This document shows, in pieces, positions 1-9,516 of a stretch of 64,000 bases of DNA. Under the pieces are notes generated by a model, which had not been told where the DNA came from, did not search any database, and saw only the letters and a program-made list of their open reading frames with translations. Location: contig NC_092794.1 in the NCBI RefSeq assembly GCF_918797505.1, forward strand, positions 62,109,167 through 62,173,166. Direction: 5' to 3'. The stretch's first letter is position 1. Every line of letters begins with the position of its first letter. The position numbers were made by a program, and so were the translations under genes. The stretch is from Bemisia tabaci (taxonomy: Eukaryota; Arthropoda; Insecta; Hemiptera; Aleyrodidae).

Positions 1-604
1 CAATAGATAGGAAGGCCAAAATTAAGAATCGGGCGAATCATACTTATGAAAAGTTTTCGGGAGACATCCTGGTTCATACCCCAAGAAGAGCCATGTAGAT
101 ATGACAGAATGTTTAATTTACAAGAACTTTTTAGTTTAATAAAGTTGGTATGAGGAAGCCAGTTCATTTCCTAGTATATAGGAGGCCTAAATAGGTGGCT
201 GAGGGTAGTACAGGGATTAAAAAATCATCCAGATTAAAAGATAGATTTTCAGGGAGCCTCTCAGTAGAAAAAATGATAGTCTGGATTTTAGGGAGAGATA
301 GGTCAAGTCCTAGAGCTGTGAGAGCGTTGTTAATACGTTTAAGATCTGAATTAAGTAATTCCATAGCCACTTCTACTTTTTTAGTCGTGCGGCGAAGCCG
401 TATAGACTCTAGGTTTCGCAGGAGGCTAAAAAATGTCCACACTTTTAGGCTAAGTCCAAGAGGAGAATTTTCGAGGAACCAAGTAACATATGAGGTATTG
501 ATATCGGTGCATTTTGGCCCAATGGAGATGTTACATGTACGAGGAATTTGCAATTTAACTATTGATTCTTGTATAAAAGTTCGCGAGGAACACAATGGTG
601 CCAC
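1..604 (-). pseudogene. Non-LTR retrotransposon reverse transcriptase fragment
   Basis: Read on the minus strand this is the C-terminal part of a Jockey/I-like reverse transcriptase. Positions 604 to 164 are open and include a stretch typical of the region after the catalytic FADD box (VEVAMELLNSDLKRINNAL, then a YLG block). Positions about 160 to 1 continue the domain in a shifted frame, with a tryptophan-rich connection region and an IRPILNFG motif near the left edge, so a small indel near 165 breaks the frame. The FADD box itself is missing; unrelated residues (RNLESIRLRRTTKK) stand where two copies at 3.75-4.37 kb have FADDIAIYNIHKK. It is therefore a rearranged, dead fragment. It runs off the left edge of the window. 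Family assignment rests on the motifs; the clade is uncertain. Confidence 0.7.
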
Positions 605-1036
605 TGGTTTTCTCTGAAATCATCTCCCAAGCTCAAAAAAAGCTCTCAAGTTGAGGCCAAAATGGAGGGGATATCCCACCTTACCCTGAGAGTCCACGTC
701 TACACGAAGACAAACTCTCCATGCAAAGATAGGGAGCAAATACATTAGCAGGGTTGCCGTGTTTTCAGTTTTGGAGTCCCCAGATAAATTGGTAGCCCTG
801 TCAATGTATTAGCTCCCTATCTTTGCATGGAGAGTTGGTCTTGATCTAGACTTGGACTCTCAGGGTAGGGTGGGATATTCCCTCCATTTTGGCCTCAACT
901 TGAGTGCTTTTTTTTGAGCTTGGGAGATGATTTCAGAGAAAACCAGTGGCACCATCGTGTTTCTTGTGACCTTTTACCCGAGATTCAACAGTCAAATCGC
1001 AAATTCCTCACACATGCAACATCTCCATTATGCCAA
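520..1036. repeat. Inverted repeat, arms about 230 bp
   Basis: Positions 520-751 and 804-1036 are reverse complements with a few percent divergence, separated by about 52 bp. The left arm is part of the minus-strand non-LTR sequence that continues to position 1, so the right arm is a second copy of the same element in the opposite orientation. A third copy lies at 2051-2410. Head-to-head insertion or an inverted duplication would both explain it. Confidence 0.8.
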
Positions 1037-1480
1037 ATGGAATTTCTGATCATTTAGCCATGGTTTGGTAGCGTTTAGCAATCAACTGTGACCATAATGT
1101 AAAGAACCCACACAGGTGCCTTTCGGCGGAATGTCGCCCTATGGCATTCTTTATCATCAAGTCACTGTTGAACATTTACTGTTAAGTAGCGTTTAGCAAC
1201 CAAGTATAGCCAAAATTTCCAGAACTCATACCTCAGATGTTCAAAGAGTGTTAACATGTGTCGCCAAATGGAATTTCTGATCATTTAGCCATGGTTTGGT
1301 AGCGTTTAGCAATCAACTGTGACCATTACATAAAGAACCCACACAGGTGCCTTTCGGCGGAATGTCGCCCTATGGCATTCTTTATCATCGAGTCACAGTT
1401 TAATAGCGTAAATAAGCAACCAACGGTGGCCAAAATGTCAAGACTCCAAACTGGTGCTTTTTGGCTGAATTTCGCCCAAT
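1031..1480. repeat. Tandem repeat, period about 105-118 bp
   Basis: Units begin with a GTAGCGTTTAGCA-like phrase near 1068, 1186, 1299 and, degenerate, 1403. Alternate units are more alike than neighbours: 1031-1165 and 1262-1395 are nearly identical while the middle unit has diverged, so a two-unit block of about 230 bp was probably duplicated. No open reading frame crosses the array. Confidence 0.75.
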
Positions 1481-2050
1481 AGGATCTTTGATGATTTATC
1501 AGTAATGGTTGATGTTTATGTTGATTAATTATTACTGTCTGAAAGTGAATCCTGTGGGAGAATATTATAGGGTTGGTTCAAACAAGTTTTAGAATTTTTT
1601 TCCTTAGCGCTAATGGACCCTAAGGGACAACTTCAATTCATCGAACTAAAAGTTTTCAATGTTCATAACCATTTTTTAACTGTCAGAACTCTCTAGACCA
1701 CATTATATTCATGATGAATTTAAAGAATATCGCTGTCAAAAGTTGAGTTCTCCTTCAATTTTAAGTCGAAATAGTAGCCGTAAATCTTCAAGCACCGAAG
1801 AATGCAGAACTTGGTGATGGCGTCCGGGTCCGTTGCTGAAATTCAGAAAATGGATTAGGTACGATACGAGTTGGCAGAAACGAATCATGTCGCATCGCGT
1901 TTAAACCGAAAAAAGGTTTGCAACAGGCCTATTCAACGAAAATAAATCGAAAAACTTTTTCGCCTTGGAGGCCGCACAAGAAAATGATCAAATTTTTTTT
2001 TAAAAAAGACTCACTTGCACGTCAAATTAATTTAAAATTCCCAAATAAAG

Positions 2051-2410
2051 TGGCAACCCTGTCAATGTATTAGGTCCCTATCTTTGCATGGAGAGTTGGT
2101 CGTGATGTAGGCGTGGTCTCTCAAGGTAGCGTGAAATATTCCTTCCATTTTATCGTCAACTTGAGAGGTTTTTTTTTTGGTTGAGAGTTATATTCAGAGA
2201 AAAGGAGTGGCACCATCGTGTATACCGCGAAATTTTCCACAAAAATCAACTGTCAAATTGAAAATTCCTCACACATACAACATCTCAGTTTTCAAAATGC
2301 ACCGATATGAATACTTCATGTGATACTTGGTTCCTTGAAAATTCTCCGCTTAGACTTGGCCTTAAACTGTGAACATTTTTTAGCCTCTGGTAAAACCTCT
2401 TAATTTGAGA
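2051..2410 (+). repeat. Third, plus-oriented copy of the non-LTR segment
   Basis: Positions 2051-2220 match the right arm of the inverted repeat at 804-960. Positions 2221-2400 translate, with stops and indels, to the same residues as the minus-strand fragment at 460-600 (threonine-rich segment followed by a FLENSPLGL-like stretch). This copy is more decayed than the one at 1-604. Confidence 0.7.
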
Positions 2411-3414
2411 TTATAGAGGAGGGCATGGAGTTGAAAAGTTTAAAGGATGAACATTTAAGGGTACATATTTTAACACTGAAAAAAAAACCCCCGCCTTGGG
2501 ACCTGCATTTACATACCGTCCGTTCCAGGCTCAAAAAACGAAAATTACGACTGCAAGAGCTTTAGCTTCGATTGATCCAGGTTCGAGGGCCAGAACTATA
2601 GCTCAAACAGCCAAAATTTTCGGCCTTTGTGCCCCCAACGGACAAAATGTCGATATAGCCCTTCATTGTAGCTCCCACGGTCGGATTTTTTTTCCAGTGA
2701 AGAAAAAGAGAAAAACCAAAGGAAATAGTAAAGAAAACGAGAAAAATTAAGGATATTTCCAGCTTCTGAGGCAAAAATTTATTGAGAATAATTCCATTTT
2801 GTACCTGAAAAAGAAAAATGTTCACATACCTGTAAAATGATTGAACTGCCACAGCTCGTTTTGAGAGGTAACGACAATGTGTCACTGTTGGATCCATTGT
2901 TTCAAATTTTTGAGTTCTATAGCAAAAAGAAAAAGTCAGTGGATTTCCAGAATTTTATTTCCCCTGTCATTAGAGATGCTTCACACTTACAAAGAATTTG
3001 ATTGATGGAATTGTATCACACCTATTGAATTCCTGAAATATTGTAAAACATTATCATTACACAGATCCAAATTAAAATATAAAGTTAAAAAAAGAAATAT
3101 TATTGAAAGAAAATAGTAACTATCAATGTTTGCCTCTACTAAAGTTTTAAATCAAAATTTAAAAGAGAATTTGTCAATGACTTAACTGGAAGGTTTTTTT
3201 AGATTCATTAGTCCAATTAAGAGCAGATAAACATTACTTAAATTTAAGCATTTCTCGTCAAACAAATACCATGCATTTTGTTTTATTATTTCATTACTAT
3301 ACCTACTATAAAAATTCATTCACGAAAAAGAGGAATGCTATCAATTTTCAAAGCTTGAATTGACCGTAGAGGGATGCTCCTCTTACACCTTCTCCAGCAC
3401 TGTGGGATATACAA
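2411..3414. other. AT-rich DNA without recognised gene
   Basis: I see no supported exon, RNA gene or complete element here. Short open frames on both strands around 2.5-2.9 kb lack homology I recognise and have low-complexity lysine-rich ends. Confidence 0.5.
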
Positions 3415-3751
3415 AGGTATGTCCTCATTATTTATTGTTGTCAGACATTCTTTTTTTTGCTGGAAGACTTCATTTTTTGAAATCAAATTTTGTTCCTATA
3501 AAACGAAAGTAGAAACAACAAAGAACTTTAAAAATTAATCATCCTTGACTTCTCGAGTTTGGGTGACAAGGTTCACAGAAAAAAAAAAAAGGTAGGAGAA
3601 AAATACGTGATTGAATCATTAAAATATGACCAAAATGGCAGAGTAAAGGATCAAGTTAGATTGATTTTCTCTGACTTCTCCTAGTTTCAATTGTAAAGTT
3701 AGCAGTGCTGATGTGGTTTTTCTTTAGATCAGCCATTAAATCTTCCTGACC

Positions 3752-3892
3752 TAAGATCTGAATTAAGTAATTCCATAGCCACTTCTACTTTTTTATGGAT
3801 ATTATAAATAGCTATATCATCAGCAAATTCTGAACTATATGATGTAGAGAGGGATCTAAATAGGTCAGAAGTGTAGATAAGGTAGAATCTTC
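3752..3892 (-). pseudogene. Non-LTR RT palm fragment with FADD box, copy 1
   Basis: The minus strand encodes a short stretch of reverse transcriptase containing the catalytic motif C (FADDIAIYNIHKK), followed by VEVAMELLNSD and then a break. It overlaps in sequence with the fragment at 340-400, so both descend from the same element family. Confidence 0.7.
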
Positions 3893-4229
3893 ATGTATGT
3901 CCTCATTATTTATTGTTGTCAGACATTCTTTTTTTTTGCTGGAAGACTTCATTTTTTGAAATCAAATTTTGTTCCTATAAAACGAAAGTAGAAACAACAA
4001 AGAACTTTAAAAATTAATCATCCTTGACTTCTCGAGTTTGGGTGACAAGGTTCACAGAAAAAAAAAAAGGTAGGAGAAAAATACGTGATTGAATCATTAA
4101 AATATGACCAAAATGGCAGAGTAAAGGATCAAGTTAGATTGATTTTCTCTGACTTCTCCTAGTTTCAATTGTAAAGTTAGCAGTGCTGATGTGGTTTTTC
4201 TTTAGATCAGCCATTAAATCTTCCTGACC

Positions 4230-4370
4230 TAAGATCTGAATTAAGTAATTCCATAGCCACTTCTACTTTTTTATGGATATTATAAATAGCTATATCATCA
4301 GCAAATTCTGAACTATATGATGTAGAGAGGGATCTAAATAGGTCAGAAGTGTAGATAAGGTAGAATCTTC
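4230..4370 (-). pseudogene. Non-LTR RT palm fragment with FADD box, copy 2
   Basis: Second copy of the preceding fragment, produced by the 478-bp tandem duplication. Its right end abuts the reading frame that ends at 4376. Confidence 0.7.
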
Positions 4371-4510
4371 TACTTTCAGCTTTTCAGCTGCTCCTCCATT
4401 TCAGCACGAACCCTCTTCTCCACCTCTTCTCGCATTTTTCTCCTCTCCTTCTCTTTACAACGTCTCTTCTCTTCCTCCTCCTTTTTCTCTTCTCTCTCTT
4501 GTTTCTTTTC

Positions 4511-4611
4511 TGTAGAAATAAAAAAAAAGGATAGAGGGAAACAAAAGTGTATTCAGACAAAAGTGCAGAAAAAACTATCACTATGACAACAAATTTTGAT
4601 TATTCTCAACA
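4511..4611 (-). repeat. Copia 3' LTR
   Basis: 101-bp copy, TG..CA ended, matching 5356-5456. The polypurine tract (G run, 4612-4625) borders it, and the stop codon of the RNase H frame (TGT TGA) lies within its first bases. Confidence 0.9.
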
Positions 4612-5259
4612 CCCCCCCCCCCCCCTAATCAAAATACCCAGCAAATGTCTCAATGCAGAAAAACGAACATGAGAAATTCCTTTGGTTAAAATATCTGCAA
4701 TTTGTTTCTCTGTTGGAACATATTTTACAGTGATGTCTTTTGACTCAACAAGGTTTCTTACAAAATGGTAACGTATGTCTATATGTTTTGACCTCCGATG
4801 ATAGGATGGATTCCTTGATAACTCTATGCAACCTTTATTGTCTTCGTTGATGATTATAGAGCCAGTACAGACGGAGAAAACTTGTAAAACTTCTTTTAGC
4901 CACATAGACTCACACGCTGCATGAGAAAGTGCTATGTATTCGGCTTCGGTTGATGACAAAGCAATGGTTGCTTGTTTTCTGGTAGTCCATGAGACAGCAT
5001 TTCCAAATACAAAGAAAACATAGCCAGATGTTGAATGGCGGTCATTCGAATCCCTAGCCCAATCTGAATCAGCATATCTAAATAATGGTTCTTGATTTTC
5101 CTGCCGTTTAAAGACGAGTTCATAATTTTCCGTACATTTCAAGTATCTTATGATCCGTTTTAGGTACTCAAAGTGAGTATCTGTTGGGTGGCTCTGAAAA
5201 CGACTGAAATAGTTGACAGCAAAGCTGATGTCTGGTCTTGAGCCGAGCATTAAATACAT
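4612..5259 (-). pseudogene. Copia pol C-terminus, RNase H domain
   Basis: About 215 codons of uninterrupted copia pol. It starts within the end of reverse transcriptase (MYLMLGSRPDISFAVNYFSR) and runs through the RNase H domain: ADSDWARD with the first catalytic Asp, SSTEAEYIALS with the catalytic Glu, NEDNKGCIELS, a HIDIRYHFVRN box, and TEKQIADILTK. Copia pol normally exceeds 1000 codons and the rest is deleted, so the product, if translated, has no replication activity by itself. Open reading through the whole domain fits a young copy. The last codons are poly-Gly from the G-run polypurine tract. Confidence 0.85.
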
Positions 5260-5323
5260 TGATCAATTATACATATCATACTATCATACTTATATCATAC
5301 ATATATTTAATCATACATATTTT

Positions 5324-5353
5324 GCGCAGTGGAAGCGTGCTGGGCCCATAACC
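5324..5353 (-). other. Primer-binding site, 30-nt match to initiator tRNA-Met
   Basis: On the plus strand the segment reads GCGCAGTGGAAGCGTGC followed by TGGGCCCATAACC, which matches the 5' half of animal initiator tRNA-Met from the D arm through the CAT anticodon. On the element's strand it is therefore complementary to that tRNA and starts two bases after the LTR. Drosophila copia is known to prime from a cleaved 5' half of the same tRNA. Confidence 0.85.
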
Positions 5354-5355
5354 AT

Positions 5356-5456
5356 TGTAGAAATCAAAAAAAGGGATAGAGGGAAACAAAAGTGTATTCA
5401 GACAAAAGTGCAGAAAAAACTATCACTATGACAACAAATTTTGATTATTCTCAACA
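5356..5456 (-). repeat. Copia 5' LTR
   Basis: 101-bp TG..CA repeat, the partner of 4511-4611. It is short for a Copia LTR (276 bp in Drosophila copia). Confidence 0.9.
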
Positions 5457-5559
5457 TTTTCTTCCTCTTTCCTTTCTGCTTCTCTCTTACTCTTTGCCAT
5501 TCTCTTCAGTGCGGCTACCTCTAGCACCAATTTCTCAAAGACCAAACTTTGGTTCTGTT

Positions 5560-5679
5560 GCGGATGAGGGTCCTGTGGGTGATTCCACTGCGGATGAGGG
5601 TCCTAAGGGGAATTCCACTGCGGACGAGGGTCCTGTTGGTGATTCCACTGGGGATGAGGGTCCTGTGGGTGATTCCTCT
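5560..5679. repeat. 30-bp minisatellite, four units
   Basis: Four direct units of 30 bp of the form GCGGATGAGGGTCCTGTGGG plus ten bases. Being a multiple of three it encodes 10-residue repeats in every frame: on the minus strand ESPTGPSSAV-like units, or QWNHPQDPHP-like units in the frame continuous with the charged ORF, where one unit has mutated to a TAG stop. Confidence 0.85.
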
Positions 5680-5761
5680 CCCATTGACTGGGGCCAGGCA
5701 ATGGCCAGGTTCTCTCATCCTTGAGGGATCTCTAATAGGAGACTTGCAATAACGCCAAATG

Positions 5762-8700
5762 AGACTTGTTTTATACCCACTTCGAATAATCTTCCCTTTA
5801 TAGAAGACACTTTTTTACAGAATTGATCTCCGGGGATCTCCTCGGTACTAGAGAGTTAAAGTTGATCTTGATTGATCTTGATATTCTGGGGCGGGCACGA
5901 GGTGAGCAGTGAGCACTTAGCAGGAAGCAGGAGTAGCGAGGAATGGACGGACGGAGCAGAAGAATCTAGTGCTGACGTGGCAAATGACAGTCTGTGGGAG
6001 CCGAGCGACGAAGAAACCAACCTTTTCCTGATGGTTTTTAACAGAACATTAAATTATTTCTGCTCTCAGGAGAAGAACTAATTTTTTTCGGGGTTTTGTA
6101 GATGTCCCTACCAATTTAAAATGCCGGCAAGTCCTGAAGTATTTTACTATTGAGTACTGAAAAATCTTGCGGCCAAAAAAGTGTTTAATTAGGATTTTCC
6201 AGATGAGAAAGATGCGAAGAGAGTTATGATCAGTTTTAAAAAATTAATCACTTCTATCTTTCTCTGGTGCTATAATTTCGAGTGTGAAGTCATGCGACTT
6301 ACCATAAAATGGGAGTCAATTCTGTATATTAACCTTACTATTGTCTGTATACTCATTATTTTGCCAGGTTTCACTGCGTACCTTCTATGCTTCAAAATTA
6401 GCATTCAAATTCTCATCCCAATTTGAATGACGTTTCATAAAATTTAAATTCATTTACTTCCTCCAAATCGCCTTTCAATATAAATCATTCTTCCTCATTA
6501 AATTTTGACTGGGACATGCGTTTTTGGGCAACATCTCCTCTCAGAATTAATGTGGGTTTGATTAAATTATGAAAGCCTATTAGTGGCTCACACTTCAAAA
6601 ACCAGGCAATCTTTTTTTCTCTACATTCACAGATTTTTTTCAAATCAACTAGAAGAAAAGAAACCTTCCCCTTTGAAAGGATGGAAGGTACTGGTCACTT
6701 TATTCAAAAGATACCACTGCAACAAAAGTTAAGTAATTTTAACCTCACGTGTTGATGATTTGTGTTCTGCACTAATGGATAAGACTTAAATGAATGCTCA
6801 ATGAAATTTAAAAGATATTTTTTAGAGTCTACTCCATATTTACCTCAAGATAATAGCGGTATCTTTCGAGAAAAATTCAAGAAATTTTTTTACATCTCCC
6901 GCAAGTAATTAATAATTTAAATACTCAACATCATTTTAGGTCATAGGGAGCATCATTTTTTCTCTTTCTTCTTTTTCTGTATTTAATTTTTATTTCGACG
7001 GCTGAAGTGCAAAACTGCGTATCTCCATTTCGATGTCTCAAAATTTCCACTCTTATTTTATTTGTTTGAAGAAAAACTAGTCAATTTACAGCTTGAAATT
7101 CGTATTACAAGATATTCAGCCATTTGAGAAGAAAATTTAAGGAAGCTCTCAAGAAATTAAGTTGCTGAGTTTTCCAAAGAAAAATTAAAGTATGACTGAA
7201 AGTCTGCAATGTCACAAACGGAGATCCATGGTTTTCCACTTTGTCCATCAATGTGTGAATAATTTGGTAGTAACATCTAACACCAGTGACAAGATGGAAA
7301 ACTTCAAAAATATCGAATTACGTAGGAGTTGTCTGGTGGTTTTTTCCTGATATCTTAAGAATTAAAAAAATGTAGTTACGACTCTAACACTCAAAGCCAC
7401 TGATATCCAGTTAAAAATAATTTTCAACAAATGTTTGTTGATGGTGGAACCACAAAAACGCAAAGCTCATTTGCTTCAAAATCTCTGCTTCCATTCTATT
7501 TTATTAATGAAAAAAGAACCAACCCTATTGTTTGAAGTTTTCTCTGAGTATTCTTCACATTGATAATAAAAATTAGGAAAGTTTTCAGAAAATGACGTCG
7601 AATTTATATTGTTTGATCATTATTATTGTAAATCATGACAGGAAGTCTGCAGTGCCGCAAACCAAGATTTGTGTTCTTGTAGTTGCATTGACGTAATGCT
7701 CAAAGGGCAATACAAGCGTTTTGTAATCATTATTTCTTATTGAGATGACGCATGAAACATAATTCTGCTAGTTTCTTCAGGGAACTCTAAATGTATTAGC
7801 AAATAGGACTTCGGAAAACACATCTTTATTTTTCCCTTTCAGTTTAAGTTTTATTTAGTTTAGGTGATTTATAATTGTGTCTTGTCTAGGTTTTATTTTA
7901 TCTCGTGAAATTTTGTTTTGAATTTTGTCTCTTATGAATCTATAAGTTTAAATTTTTCGTCAGTGCACATTTCTGTACTCATGAGCCAAATAATTGTATC
8001 ACAATGAATTTGTACAAGAAACCTCCTCTTTTAATTTTTGTCCGATGAAGTATTGTTCAATGTGGTTTCTAAAAGAGAAAACAATGAGCAGATTTTGAGG
8101 CATTGCCAGGGATGGAGTTAGGAAGGGACTCAAATGTTTTCATAAGCAACCCTTATCCATTGATAATTTCGTGGGTATTATTAAAATACAACAAAATAAA
8201 ATGAAATATGATCAAGTAAAAAAGAAAATGTAAAAATTGAGTCATTGACATCGTTGGTACACTTATTAGGGGTACTATATTGATAGTAAAATTTTAGTTT
8301 GTGATGTTGCAAACCTCCTGTCATACTTTATTTTCTAAATAGCTATATTAAAAATTGATTGATTTTGAGCTTGTTGACAGTTTAATGCATTCTACATAAA
8401 AATTTGATTTGGAAACATGCCTCGAAGTGATTCTTTTTCTTTCTGTCCGATGGTCCACTTTTGGAATGTTGACAAAGATTTATGCTACTTACTAGGGGAG
8501 GTTCCTTTGTGTGTTCAAAAGTTGCTACCACTTCTAGACTCTTTTTAGCTTGGTACATGCTCTAGAGCCTCAAAATTGCAATTATGCCGCAACTAACAGA
8601 GATACTGTGCAGTTTTTCTTGTGTCTTGAATCAAATGCAGTGCTGTTATGATTCTTTGTCTTTATCTCACAAATTTTAGAAGATTTTAACAAATGGTAAA

Positions 8701-9465
8701 ATAAAACTTTAGACTGTGTTTCAAATCATGAAACTTAATACAAAATAATTCCGATTCATATCCTTGAAAGAGACTATGCTAACTAAAAACTGAAAAAAAA
8801 GTTCTCTTTCTTTCAAATTTTATTTAAGTGTCTCCTTTTATTTATACAATTTCCCTGCCCGTAAATTTAGCATGTCATCTGTTGAATTAATTTAGACAGT
8901 AGAAATTTTGTGCAATATAATGTAAAATATTTATTTAGATTTATTGACGTTTGTTTACTTTTCTTAATATTGTTGTCAACCATGATGATGAATAAAATAT
9001 CACAGAACCTTTAAGTAGGAAAATCGCCTATGTCTGTGAAATCGAAAATTTTTGGCTGACTATAGAATCGCTACTTTTTCTATATTTTAAAATAAAATTT
9101 GCATTTAGGTATGATGTTCAAAAGGTTGTCGCCCTCTTTGCCGAGCAAGAGTGATGTGACTCAAGAGATGCAAAGGCGATGCTGTGTTAGTTTTTGCCAA
9201 GGATAGAAGGTAGAAGCTCATTTAAAATAGACGCACAAAATATTTGTAGGGCACTTTTAACCCACGCTAAATTATTGATGAATCTCAATGCGCGATTTCA
9301 TTTTATTAGAAGGTACTCATGGGTGTAGCTAAGGAGAGTCCTAAGAGAGTGACTTTATGTAGCTGCTCAGTACTATGTTAGACCTCTTTGAAGAGTAAAT
9401 GGGCCCTTGCTCCCCTCAATATTTTGGAGGCCTATTTTTTCCCATAACTTTTTGCAAACATAAAT
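5762..9465. other. Intergenic AT-rich DNA
   Basis: No exon, RNA gene or complete element supported. It contains three partial members of a short dispersed repeat family near 7128-7262, 7625-7680 and (reverse) 8290-8335. Confidence 0.5.
7128..7262 (+). repeat. Member of dispersed short repeat family
   Basis: Matches the segments at 38150-38275 and 49160-49290 in a common order: TTTTCCAAAGAAAAATTAA-like sequence, a GTCTGCAATGTCACAAACGG-like core, then CTTTGTCCATC. Divergence is high. Confidence 0.55.
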
Positions 9466-9469
9466 TTTA

Positions 9470-9471
<2 letters not shown>

Positions 9472-9504
<33 letters not shown>

Positions 9505-9516
9505 AAAAAAAAAAAC
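9472..9516 (+). repeat. Poly(A) tract
   Basis: About 40 A residues broken by two C. It could be the tail of a decayed retrotranscript, but no recognisable 5' body or flanking duplication is visible. Confidence 0.8.

Larger units (their letters stand above)
3415..4370. repeat. 478-bp tandem duplication
   Basis: The segment 3415-3892 is repeated directly at 3893-4370 with a constant offset of 478 bp. The copies differ only in the length of a T run and an A run as far as I can see, so the event is recent or is an assembly duplication. Each copy carries one truncated reverse transcriptase palm fragment at its right end. Confidence 0.9.
4506..5461 (-). mobile_element. Copia-family deletion derivative with LTRs and 5-bp TSD
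   Basis: A compact Ty1/copia element in minus orientation. LTRs of 101 bp each lie at 5356-5456 (5') and 4511-4611 (3'); both begin TGTTGAGAATAATC and end TCTACA. The element is flanked by the direct repeat TTTTC at 4506-4510 and 5457-5461. The internal region is only 744 bp: a tRNA primer-binding site two bases from the 5' LTR, an AT-rich leader, then the RNase H end of pol, then a long G run serving as polypurine tract. Gag, protease, integrase and most of reverse transcriptase are absent, so it is non-autonomous. The two LTRs differ at only a few positions, implying fairly recent insertion. Confidence 0.9.
4376..5530 (-). pseudogene. Charged coiled-coil ORF split by a Copia insertion
   Basis: On the minus strand, 5530-5457 encodes a Lys/Glu-rich helix (including VAALKRMAKSKREAERK) and 4510-4376 continues it in the same frame through further Glu/Lys/Arg-rich sequence to MEEQLKS and a TGA stop. 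Between them lies the Copia derivative flanked by TTTTC duplications. Removing the element and one duplication leaves one open frame, so the insertion hit an open, probably coding, sequence. Upstream (5560-5679) a 30-bp minisatellite follows, and the frame there is broken by an in-frame TAG. I do not recognise the protein; it could be a host gene 3' end or part of an older retroelement. Confidence 0.5.

Noticed and set aside
195..617. 140-codon plus-strand frame
   Set aside because: Antisense shadow of the reverse transcriptase fragment.
2496..2750. 84-codon frame ending in Lys-rich sequence
   Set aside because: No homology recognised, low-complexity end, and an overlapping frame of similar length on the other strand.
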